The notes beneath the pieces were generated by a model that saw only the letters and a list, made by a program, of their open reading frames with translations, was not told the origin of the DNA and did not search any database. DNA of 9,199 nucleotides, taken from assembly GCA_049974825.1 (NCBI GenBank), contig JBNGDJ010000093.1, forward strand, positions 1 to 9,199. Reading direction: 5' to 3'. Positions 1 through 6,405 of the stretch are shown here, piece by piece. Within the stretch, counting starts at the first letter, position 1. Every line of letters starts with the position of its first letter. The translations under genes and the position numbers were made by a program. The DNA comes from JBKHDT01 sp049974825 (lineage in GTDB: Bacteria; Pseudomonadota; Gammaproteobacteria; Halothiobacillales; Halothiobacillaceae).

Positions 1-1
1 C

Positions 2-151
2 GTGACCACGGGCCTGCTGCTCGTCAACCTGCTCTGGCTATGGCCGTTGGCCTGGATCTCCCTGCGCTGGCCGCAGTGGGGTGCTGCCTGGCTATCGCTT
101 GCGCTGATTCCCCTTGTCCTGATCTGGGTCCATGCCTGGCGTCGAAAATAA
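2..151 (+). CDS. C-terminal part of an unidentified membrane protein (5' end outside window)
   Basis: The reading frame is open from the left edge to a TAA at 149-151 and gives 49 residues. It is very hydrophobic and tryptophan-rich. Two likely membrane spans (roughly residues 4-19 and 28-45 of the visible part) are separated by a short loop around LRWPQWG. The protein ends in a basic tail (HAWRRK), so a cytoplasmic C-terminus is likely by the positive-inside rule. No family motif is visible in so short a piece, so no function is assigned. It converges with the minus-strand gene ending at 205. The A-rich end of this gene doubles as the T-tract of that gene's terminator. The hairpin at 154-175 has no T-run on the plus strand, so it is at best a weak terminator for this gene. 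Confidence 0.6.
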   Translation: MTTGLLLVNLLWLWPLAWISLRWPQWGAAWLSLALIPLVLIWVHAWRRK

Positions 152-175
152 AAACGGACGGGAAATCCCGTCCGT
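145..175 (-). terminator. Rho-independent terminator of the minus-strand DUF4214 gene
   Basis: A perfect 10-bp inverted repeat, ACGGACGGGA (154-163) against TCCCGTCCGT (166-175), has a two-base loop in the paired form (four if the closing A-T pair opens). Read on the minus strand it is followed by TTTTT, A, TTTT (154 down to 145). It lies 29 bases past the TAA of the minus-strand gene. It also overlaps the stop codon of the converging plus-strand gene. Confidence 0.85.
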
Positions 176-204
176 CAATTCACGACCCAACGCTTGCTGC
201 AGTT

Positions 205-2187
205 TTACCGCATGCGCGGTGAAGTCAGGTCGGGTGTGTAGCTCCCCGCTGGCGCAGCTCCGGCCGAGCCAAACGTGTAGGTCACCACGTAAGACGCCTG
301 GTTCGCACGAATCGTCACGACGTCATGCACCCCTTCTTTCGCACCCGGGATCGTAAATGATGCCTTGCCTTGTGCATCGCTGCTGTAAGTCGCCTCATTG
401 CTGTACCCGTCTGTTCCCTCGATGCGGAAATTGATCGGACAGCCAGCAATGATCGGCAGTACGGTCGCCGTGACCACGACGCTTTGCCCTGGGGCCGGCG
501 CCGCAGGAGACGGGTAGGCAGTGATCGACTGGATGTCGTCACAGGTTTGTCCGACATAGGGTACTTCATCAAAGTTGATGGTGATCACTTGGTCCGGGTT
601 GGTCTGATCCACTGGTACCGGCGTGAAATCCAATGTCAGCTGCTGTCCGTCGGTCGGCGGCGTGAAGTTGGTAAGCACCACGGGTACAAAGCCAGGAATG
701 TGAATCGTCAGGTTCCCCGTGCCTTGCATGGTGTTGGGAAATGCCTGGCCGACACCCGCTGATCCGGTGCTCATGTAGCAGGTTTCAGTCGCTTTGGCGC
801 CGGTGCAGCGGTTCCAGAGCCAGCTCACCGTCTTGCCAACAGCAGCACCAGCCAGCACTGCGCCACCGACAACGACGGCGGCGGGTGCGGCTGCTGCGGA
901 GGCGGCGCCCCCCACGATGATCGCGGCGCCACCGCCCATAATGGCCGAGAATCCCAATCCAGCCGCCGAAAGCGTTTGTTTCTGGCGCAACAGATCCAGG
1001 CAGACCTTGTACTCGTCCGGGCGATCAGGCCAATAGGTGTCGCAAGCTTTGACTCCATCCTTGGTATTGGCGATATGGTCTCCGACGCTCTTCACTAGCG
1101 CGGGACTGACTCCACTGATATCCACCACACTCATTGCTTCGTCTTCAAGGCCGCGAGTCGCGGCCGCGCCAACACTGGACTGAACCTCGTTGCCGAGGGT
1201 GACTGTATGGTTGAGGACTCCATGCACCTGCTCGCCCTGGCTGACGTATTGGGTCGCCAGCGCTCGGACCTGCTCCGCGGTCATGTTGTTGAAGTTTGCG
1301 CCTTCCCAGCTGTTGTTGGTTTGCAGGAAGCTGGTGCTGGCGGAATTCGCCACCTTCACCGTTTCGCCGTAGTTGGCGACGTGGCCGCTCAATGATGCAA
1401 ACCTCGCGAGATACTCGGAAGAGCCGAGGAAGCTCGTGATCAGGGCCAGTGCCGAATCACCGGCATTGAGCGCCTGTACCCAGTAGTCGAATCCGGCCTG
1501 GTCAGGGACACGACGCAGCATCCCCTGGTAGATCATCGTCACCTGGACCTGGTTGTAACTGCGCGCCTGGTACTCCGCCGACTCGGAGAAGCCGACCATC
1601 AGTGCCCCGCGGCTCATCCCCGACTGCAATTGGCCTACCCAATAATTCAGGCCTTCCGCATCGGGTGTGCGTCCCAGGACATTCTGGTAGACCAGGTTCA
1701 CGAATTGCGTGTCCGACAGGTTCCCGTAGGTCCCCACGAACTCCTGGGACGTCGCGAAGATCTGCGAGATCGTCTCCAGCGCCGTACCCGAGGCCTGCTG
1801 ATCCAGCCAGTAGATCAGACCATCCTGATCCGGTATGCGGTTGAAATAGGCGTAATAAAGCCGGACTACCGGGGCGATGGCGGCCTGGAACTCGGCAGAG
1901 AGAAAAAAGCTCAGGACCACGTTTTCCCGTGCGATCGCACCGGACGAAATGGCCTGCGCCCAGTAATCGACGCCCGCCTGATCCCCCTCGCGCCCGAGGA
2001 AGTCCCGGTACTGCTGACGCGCAAACTCGGAAGGCTGGTCGATGTAAGCCGCTTCGGCGCTGGCGCTGAATGCCATGGCGCCGAACCCGCCGGAACATGT
2101 CAGAAACAAGGCGAGCAGCCATGCTCCGGGAAAGCTCAGATCCCGCCTGGACGGCAGGATAAAAAACCAACGTGACGAAAAGACCAT
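205..2187 (-). CDS. Exported DUF4214-repeat protein with hydrophobic Gly/Ala segment and Ig-like C-terminal domain
   Basis: The product has 660 aa; its function is unknown. The start at 2187 is chosen because GAGGAG lies 7 bases upstream and because it opens a signal peptide: an unusually long basic n-region (residues 1-20), hydrophobic core 21-40, likely cleavage near ASA (44) or EAA (47). Cys31 is not in a proper lipobox. Residues 54-263 form four DUF4214-type units with the recurring pattern LGRxPDxxGxxYW and FxxSxEF, for example FVNLVYQNVLGRTPD at 162-176. Residues 264-405 look mostly helical. Residues 408-458 are Gly/Ala/Val-rich and glycine-zipper-like, so possibly membrane-inserting (inference). 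Residues 550-640 look like a bacterial Ig-like beta domain (PAPGQSVVVTATV, then a GKASFTIP strand). The array is N-terminal here but C-terminal in the two neighbouring paralogues. The gene is transcribed away from them. An export or surface role is well supported; the activity is not known. Confidence 0.88.
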   Translation of the reverse strand: MVFSSRWFFILPSRRDLSFPGAWLLALFLTCSGGFGAMAFSASAEAAYIDQPSEFARQQYRDFLGREGDQAGVDYWAQAISSGAIARENVVLSFFLSAEFQAAIAPVVRLYYAYFNRIPDQDGLIYWLDQQASGTALETISQIFATSQEFVGTYGNLSDTQFVNLVYQNVLGRTPDAEGLNYWVGQLQSGMSRGALMVGFSESAEYQARSYNQVQVTMIYQGMLRRVPDQAGFDYWVQALNAGDSALALITSFLGSSEYLARFASLSGHVANYGETVKVANSASTSFLQTNNSWEGANFNNMTAEQVRALATQYVSQGEQVHGVLNHTVTLGNEVQSSVGAAATRGLEDEAMSVVDISGVSPALVKSVGDHIANTKDGVKACDTYWPDRPDEYKVCLDLLRQKQTLSAAGLGFSAIMGGGAAIIVGGAASAAAAPAAVVVGGAVLAGAAVGKTVSWLWNRCTGAKATETCYMSTGSAGVGQAFPNTMQGTGNLTIHIPGFVPVVLTNFTPPTDGQQLTLDFTPVPVDQTNPDQVITINFDEVPYVGQTCDDIQSITAYPSPAAPAPGQSVVVTATVLPIIAGCPINFRIEGTDGYSNEATYSSDAQGKASFTIPGAKEGVHDVVTIRANQASYVVTYTFGSAGAAPAGSYTPDLTSPRMR

Positions 2188-2194
2188 GACTGCA

Positions 2195-2200
2195 CTCCTC
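2195..2200 (-). promoter_or_regulatory. Ribosome binding site fixing the start at 2187
   Basis: The minus strand reads GAGGAG, then 7 bases, then ATG at 2187. The same frame is open up to an ATG at 2421. The added 78 residues are polar and arginine-rich and would bury the signal peptide, so the 2187 start is preferred. Confidence 0.75.
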
Positions 2201-2439
2201 AAGAAGGTGTTGGATCGGGCAGGGCTTGCGAACCTTGCGATCGAGTCGCCGCGAGCGAGGTGGCGTCGAGTCGCAGGCAGGGGGTTGTCGGATCGTCTGT
2301 TCCGATTCCACCCGGGCACGTCCGTCATGATGACGAACGCCTTCCAGGCAGCGGTCCTTGCGTATTCATCCCGTGGAATCGCAGGAACGCTGTTCTTTGT
2401 TGTACCAGCTTCCGGTGCCATTCAGCCGCCCTGCAACCG

Positions 2440-2445
2440 AGTATA
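2440..2445 (-). promoter_or_regulatory. Possible -10 element for the minus-strand gene
   Basis: The minus strand reads TATACT at 2445-2440, one base from the sigma-70 consensus. No good -35 hexamer is visible at 16-18 bases; TTCCCG at a 19-base spacing is the nearest. If it is used, the leader would be about 245 nt. This is a weak call resting on one hexamer. Confidence 0.22.
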
Positions 2446-2549
2446 GATCGCTGCCGCAATCCTGCGGGAACTTTTTACTGATGATCTTTGTCCCGGCCCA
2501 TGCGCACCCCGTCCGGGTTGAGTGTAAAGGTTTTTATTGTCTTGATTTT

Positions 2550-2571
2550 TTTATGATTTCTTTATGATTTC
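2550..2571. repeat. 11-bp tandem repeat in an AT-rich island
   Basis: TTTATGATTTC occurs twice head to tail (2550-2560 and 2561-2571) inside the only strongly AT-rich stretch of the window (about 2520-2575). The 11-bp period is close to one helical turn, which would place both copies on the same DNA face. TTGATT at 2542-2547 and TATGAT at 2563-2568 also make a plus-strand sigma-70-like pair, but with a short 15-base spacer. The stretch may be a protein-binding site, an UP-like element or a promoter; the sequence alone does not decide. Confidence 0.5.
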
Positions 2572-2812
2572 TTTGGGTGCCGCATGGCTCTTGAGCTGCA
2601 TGCGCGCGTCGTGGTCCGTTCAACCAGCCGCCGTGCCCGTCGGTTTCTCACCCGGTGATCTGTCGAATGCGGAAGCCCGTGTGTCGTGGTCGGGTAACGG
2701 ATAACCACATGCGAAACAAATAGGATAAGCCACCTTTCTCCACATAGTCTCAGTTTGGTTTCCGGATATGTTCGTCTGTCTTCTTGACAGGCATGAATTG
2801 CTCTGCAAAGTT

Positions 2813-2846
2813 CAGGGGCGAGCATCCGGGGCGCCCGTGGCCCCTG
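2813..2846. other. Hairpin in the intergenic region
   Basis: CAGGGGC (2813-2819) and GCCCCTG (2840-2846) pair perfectly over 7 bp. The 20-base loop contains its own palindrome GGGCGCCC (2829-2836), and an alternative 5-bp stem (2828-2832 with 2840-2844) competes for the same right arm. No T-run follows on either strand, so it is not an ordinary terminator. It lies 250 bases upstream of the protease gene and could be part of a structured leader. Confidence 0.35.
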
Positions 2847-3059
2847 CTGATAAAAATATTGCCGATAGGGTCTCTGATCGCGCTGCCTGGATGTGACATG
2901 CGCGCCCGGTAACCGGCCTCACGCCGGGACCGCGGGGTCGCCCCTGGTTCGGCCGCACGGTTCCCCGGCGCGGCCGTTGCAGTGTGCAGCAAAATTGGCC
3001 TGGCAGGCTGAACGCCGGTTTTCGCACGGATGCGGCGCGAGAAGCGGGTTGCCGAAGGT

Positions 3060-3072
3060 CCTTGGGATTCAC
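3060..3072 (+). promoter_or_regulatory. 13-bp leader motif, copy 1
   Basis: CCTTGGGATTCAC is found here, 23 bases before the ATG of the protease gene, and again at 6365-6377, 28 bases before the ATG of the propeller gene. The matching position in two related exported-protein genes suggests a shared regulatory or RNA-level site. Its function is not known. Confidence 0.4.
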
Positions 3073-3095
3073 TGAACACCGGAGAACACAGTTTT

Positions 3096-6000
3096 ATGGA
3101 TAAGCGAACGTTCAAGCGGGGCGCCTTGTTCGCGCTCATGGCAGGCGGGGTATTTCTGGCCGCCTCGACCGTCAGTGCTGCGCCGCCCGCCAGTGTCATG
3201 TTTCAGCTCGTCGACCAGGTCCCCGCCGAGGCGACGAGACATCTCGGTGCCGGGCGTCAGGCAGTTAGTCTGAATATCGACGCCCTGTCCGAAATGGAGC
3301 CGGGCCAGTCGGCCCTGGTGGACGTCCCGGGTCTGGTCCGTGCGACCGAGGTTCGGTTTGACCGTCTCGAAACCACTGCGCACGGCTCCACGGTCTGGTA
3401 CGGCCACGTCGAGCACGGCGGCCGTACCCTGCGCACCATCATCACCGAAAACGACGGTGCCGTGGTCGGGACTATGCAGCTGCCTGACGGCCTCTACCAG
3501 GTCGAGACCCGGGATGGCATCCAGCTGCTGGTCAGCCCGGACCAGGCCGGTCGGACACCGTTCGTGGGCGAACCCGGTTCCTGTCAGGCCATCCCCGGCG
3601 CGCTCCCCGGTGGGGAGTCGGCCGATGCCGAGCCCAAGGCATCGCCCATGGGCTTCGACCCGGCACGGTACGACAATAGCGCGCAAATCATGGCGGCCAA
3701 CCGCGTAGCCGTTGGTGAAGCCCCCCGCAGTGCGGACACCACGGTCGACGTACTCATCGCCTACAATGCCGGGCTGGTGGATCGACTTGGATCTTCTGGC
3801 GTCGATGCCCGTCTGGACCAGCTGGTAGCCATCACCAACCAGGCCTATGTCGACAGCCAGGTCAACTTGCGCATCCGCAATGTGCACCGGTTGCAGGTTG
3901 ACTACCCCACCACTGGCTCGAACACAACCCTTCTGAATACCCTCACGGACAACAACAGCCCATTCACGCAGTTCGAAAGCCTGCGTGACCAGTATGGCGC
4001 CGACCTGGTCGCCTATCTTCGGCCGTTCGATCGCAGCACCCATGGCAGCTGCGGTGTCGCCTGGATCGGCGGCTACAACCAGTCCGGCTTCGGCAGCTTT
4101 AGTGCGCGCAACGGTTACGCCATCGTCAGTGATGGCACCGACATCGGCGGCAGCTCGTCCTACTGCTCGGATGTTACGTTCGCCCACGAGCTCGGCCACA
4201 ACATGGGCCTCACCCACGACTGGTTCGTTGGCAACCAGGATGGGAACACCGGCAAGGGCGCCTACACCTACGGCAACGGCCACGGGATCGAAGGCACCTT
4301 CGGCACCATCATGAGCTACATCCGGCCGACCGATTCGGTGTTCTCCAACCCCAACCTCAACAATTGCACCGGGGGTAACGTCTGCGGTGTGCCCGCCGGT
4401 CAGACCTACGAGGCCGATGCCGTACGCGCGCTCAACAACGCCCGGACCGGTATCGCGAGCTATCGGGACGCCGTCGATCCGCCCACCACGACCTACGCCC
4501 TCTCGGTCCAGGTCAGCGGCACCGGCACCGTCACCAGCAACCCGACAGGCATCGACTGCGGCAGCACCTGCTCTGCCAGTTTCGACAGCGGCACCTCCGT
4601 CGTTCTGACCGCCACGGCATCCAGCGGCTACAGCTTCAGCGGCTGGAGCGGAGACTGCGCAGGCACCAGTAGCACATGCCAGCTCGAAATGAGCGCGGCG
4701 CGCAGTGCTCAGGCAAACTTCGTGGCCGCGGGTGATCCCACGCCCATCACGGACGACCGCGAGTTCGTTAAGCAGCAGTACCGCGACTTCCTCAACCGCG
4801 ACCCCGCTCAGGATCCCAACGGCGTTGACTACTGGTACAACCTGCTGGCCAGTGGCCAATACAGCCGGGCCCAGATCGTCAAGCAGTTCTTCGACTCCAA
4901 CGAGTTTCAGGGCAACATCGCGCCGGTCGCGCGGTTGTACTTCGCCTACTTCGGCCGTGTGCCCGACTACGATGGCCTGATGTACTGGGTTAACCAGGTG
5001 TCCGGTGCCGCCACCGGCGAAATGACCGGGGAAATCATCGGCGGCACCGAGGCACCCGATGGCGCCTACCCCTGGCAGGTCTCCCTGATGTCCTCGGACT
5101 ACCTCAACGCCGGCTACGATCGCGATTCGGCCCACTTCTGCGGCGGCTCCCTCATCTCCGACCAGTGGGTTGTCACCGCCGCCCACTGCACCGAGGGTCA
5201 AACACCGTCGGCCATCACCATCCTCGCCGGCAGCAACAGCCTGGCCAGTGGCGGTCAGACAGTCACCGTGGCCGAAATTCACGACCATCCCAATTACGAT
5301 TCCAACACCGTCAACAACGACATCTCGCTGCTCAAGCTCAGTGAACCTGTCACGGCCAGCAAGACGCAGAGCATCAAGTTCGTCCCGGGCAGCCAGGCCG
5401 GTACCTTGACGGCCCCCGGCGTCATGGCCACGGTCTCCGGCTGGGGCAACACGTCCACCACAGGATCGGAGTACCCGGTCAATCTCATGCAGGTCAACGT
5501 GCCTGTGCTCTCCGAGTCCGACTGCAAGACCAACTACGGCGCCCAGATCACCGACAACATGCTCTGTGCCGGCTACATGGAAGGCCAGAGGGACTCCTGC
5601 CAGGGCGACAGCGGTGGTCCGCTGGTTGTGCAGGACGGCGACGCCTGGCGCCTGGCCGGCGTGGTCAGCTGGGGCAATGGCTGTGCCCAGCCCGGCTATC
5701 CCGGCGTCTATGCCAAGGTCAGCAACTACGTCAGCTGGGCCGAAGGCGTCTCCGGCCTGGATCTGACCGACGGCGGGACCGAGCCCCAGCCGGAGCCCAG
5801 CCCGCTGCAAAAAGTCTCCGATGCCTTTGCCGGCAGCGCCGAGTTCCAGGCGACCTACGGCCAGCTCAGCGACGGGGACTTCGTCAACCTGGTCTACCAG
5901 AACGTCCTCGGTCGCGCGCCGGACACCGCGGGCTACAACCACTGGCTGGCGCAGCTCGCCGGTGGCATGACCCGTGGGCAACTCATGCTGCAGTTCTCCG

Positions 6001-6188
6001 AGAGCGCGGAGTACAAGGCCGTCAGCGCCAACCGGGTCGAAGTCACCATGATCTACGTCGGCCTTTTGCGCCGTTCGCCCGATCAGTCTGGTTACGAGTA
6101 CTGGGTCAACACGCTGGATAGCGGCGGCTCCTCACTCGGACTGATCGACGGGTTCATCACCTCCGGCGAGTACGCCGCACGGTTCTGA
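3096..6188 (+). CDS. Exported double protease: metzincin zinc protease plus trypsin-like S1 domain nested in a DUF4214 array
   Basis: The product has 1030 aa. The ATG at 3096 follows GGAGA (3081-3085) and opens a classical signal peptide with likely cleavage after VSA (28). Residues 29-215 look like a propeptide with a single cysteine (C163). Residues 216-465 are a reprolysin-like (M12-type) metalloprotease: HELGHNMGLTHD gives zinc ligands H364, H368 and H374 and catalytic E365; TIMSYI supplies the Met-turn (M406). Residues 467-543 are an InlB-like repeat with four cysteines (GW..GxC pattern). DUF4214 units run 556-637, then resume at 902-1030. Between them lies a complete S1 domain (647-888): IIGG N-terminus, H697 (AAHC), D742 (NNDISLL), S839 (GDSGGP), and D833 in the primary pocket, which predicts cleavage after Arg or Lys. 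The protein is probably extracellular or surface-bound. E646 precedes Ile647, so trypsin-like self-activation is not expected. The substrate is unknown. The stop is TGA at 6186. Confidence 0.93.
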   Translation: MDKRTFKRGALFALMAGGVFLAASTVSAAPPASVMFQLVDQVPAEATRHLGAGRQAVSLNIDALSEMEPGQSALVDVPGLVRATEVRFDRLETTAHGSTVWYGHVEHGGRTLRTIITENDGAVVGTMQLPDGLYQVETRDGIQLLVSPDQAGRTPFVGEPGSCQAIPGALPGGESADAEPKASPMGFDPARYDNSAQIMAANRVAVGEAPRSADTTVDVLIAYNAGLVDRLGSSGVDARLDQLVAITNQAYVDSQVNLRIRNVHRLQVDYPTTGSNTTLLNTLTDNNSPFTQFESLRDQYGADLVAYLRPFDRSTHGSCGVAWIGGYNQSGFGSFSARNGYAIVSDGTDIGGSSSYCSDVTFAHELGHNMGLTHDWFVGNQDGNTGKGAYTYGNGHGIEGTFGTIMSYIRPTDSVFSNPNLNNCTGGNVCGVPAGQTYEADAVRALNNARTGIASYRDAVDPPTTTYALSVQVSGTGTVTSNPTGIDCGSTCSASFDSGTSVVLTATASSGYSFSGWSGDCAGTSSTCQLEMSAARSAQANFVAAGDPTPITDDREFVKQQYRDFLNRDPAQDPNGVDYWYNLLASGQYSRAQIVKQFFDSNEFQGNIAPVARLYFAYFGRVPDYDGLMYWVNQVSGAATGEMTGEIIGGTEAPDGAYPWQVSLMSSDYLNAGYDRDSAHFCGGSLISDQWVVTAAHCTEGQTPSAITILAGSNSLASGGQTVTVAEIHDHPNYDSNTVNNDISLLKLSEPVTASKTQSIKFVPGSQAGTLTAPGVMATVSGWGNTSTTGSEYPVNLMQVNVPVLSESDCKTNYGAQITDNMLCAGYMEGQRDSCQGDSGGPLVVQDGDAWRLAGVVSWGNGCAQPGYPGVYAKVSNYVSWAEGVSGLDLTDGGTEPQPEPSPLQKVSDAFAGSAEFQATYGQLSDGDFVNLVYQNVLGRAPDTAGYNHWLAQLAGGMTRGQLMLQFSESAEYKAVSANRVEVTMIYVGLLRRSPDQSGYEYWVNTLDSGGSSLGLIDGFITSGEYAARF
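5007..5798 (+). other. S1 protease insertion inside the second DUF4214 unit
   Basis: Codons 638-901 interrupt a repeat that is continuous in both neighbouring paralogues. Before the insert the protein reads YWVNQVSG (630-637). After it comes SPLQKVSDAF (902-911), which lines up with TALETISQIF in the 660-aa protein and LPLSDISNLF in the 822-aa protein. The insert sits in the turn after the YW helix. At the left junction a 12-bp sequence is doubled (5013-5024 and 5025-5036, giving TGEM-TGEI). A 12-bp near-match (11 of 12) encoding GGTE lies near both ends (5040-5051 and 5773-5784). The linker 889-901 is acidic and proline-rich. Confidence 0.8.
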
Positions 6189-6220
6189 TGAACACCGACC
6201 TGGTCGGGTCCGTAGTCATC

Positions 6221-6266
6221 CGTCGGCCGGGGTCCCGTGCCCCGGCCGGCGCCGCCCTGACGGGCG
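6221..6266 (+). other. Two stacked hairpins downstream of the protease gene
   Basis: The first stem pairs 6221-6232 with 6240-6251, giving 12 pairs with one G-U, around a 7-base loop. The core is GGCCGGGG against CCCCGGCC. A second 5-bp stem follows at once (CGCCC 6253-6257 with GGGCG 6262-6266, loop TGAC). Neither has a T-run, and the real terminator lies 35 bases further on. Strong GC hairpins at a 3' end can protect mRNA from exonucleases; that role is inferred here. Confidence 0.5.
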
Positions 6267-6300
6267 CAGGCTACGGGTTCTCCCGACCAGCCAATGACCA

Positions 6301-6334
6301 GGCTCCCCCGTCACATCGAGGGGGAGCCTTTTTT
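6301..6334 (+). terminator. Rho-independent terminator of the protease gene
   Basis: GGCTCCCCC (6301-6309) pairs with GGGGGAGCC (6320-6328) over 9 bp with a 10-base loop. Six T residues follow (6329-6334). It ends the protease transcript 113 bases after its stop codon and separates it from the propeller gene. Confidence 0.9.
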
Positions 6335-6338
6335 GTCC

Positions 6339-6379
6339 GCGTGAAATTCCCTTGCGTGAAATTACCTTGGGATTCACGC
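6339..6379 (+). promoter_or_regulatory. Repeated half-sites upstream of the propeller gene, including leader motif copy 2
   Basis: GCGTGAAATTCCCTT (6339-6353) is followed directly by GCGTGAAATTACCTT (6354-6368): a 15-bp tandem repeat with one mismatch. TTCACGC (6373-6379) then forms an inverted repeat with GCGTGAA (6354-6360), so three related half-sites fit in 41 bases. The 13-bp motif shared with the protease gene leader (6365-6377) overlaps the last half-site. The arrangement looks like an operator or an RNA stem close to the transcription start. No convincing -10/-35 pair was found in the 71 bases between terminator and ATG. Confidence 0.45.
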
Positions 6380-6405
6380 ACCGCTTTCTCGAGGCACCCG
6401 AAACC

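Larger units (their letters stand above)
2188..3095. other. Long intergenic region between divergent genes
   Basis: These 908 bases carry no gene that I can support. Short open frames exist on both strands (for example 2562-2825 and 2620-2808 on the minus strand) but lack a ribosome binding site and recognisable protein character. The region must hold the promoters of both flanking genes. Visible structure consists of an AT-rich island near 2520-2575 with an 11-bp tandem repeat, a small hairpin at 2774-2792, a longer-range hairpin at 2813-2846, and a terminator-like stem at 2454-2476. The right third (2880-3060) is GC-rich and otherwise featureless. No tRNA or recognised riboswitch was found. 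Confidence 0.6.

Noticed and set aside
1502..2311. 269-codon minus-strand frame overlapping the start of the DUF4214 gene
   Set aside because: It is an arginine- and proline-rich out-of-frame reading of the real gene with no support of its own.
2188..2421. N-terminal extension of the minus-strand gene to an ATG at 2421
   Set aside because: The extra 78 residues would precede the signal peptide and have no protein character; GAGGAG sits 7 bases before the ATG at 2187.
2454..2476. Terminator-like CCGCA/TGCGG stem followed by five T residues on the plus strand
   Set aside because: The stem is only 5 bp, four bases separate it from the T-run, and no plus-strand gene ends here.
2562..2825. Small minus-strand frames in the intergenic gap (87 and 62 codons), one with a CxxC followed by GYPLPD that recalls a zinc ribbon
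   Set aside because: There is only one CxxC, no ribosome site, and the frames overlap each other; zinc ribbons need four ligands. Not supported as genes.
2640..3095. Cyclic-di-GMP (GEMM-type) riboswitch upstream of the protease gene
   Set aside because: A GCAAAG string near 2804 caught the eye, but the paired helices and the other conserved GEMM strings could not be found on either strand.
3069..5981. 970-codon open frame on the minus strand, opposite the double protease gene
   Set aside because: It is a mirror of GC-rich codon use in the real gene: the translation is a low-complexity Gly/Ala/Val/Asp mixture with no domain, signal or ribosome site. The plus strand carries intact catalytic motifs of two protease families.
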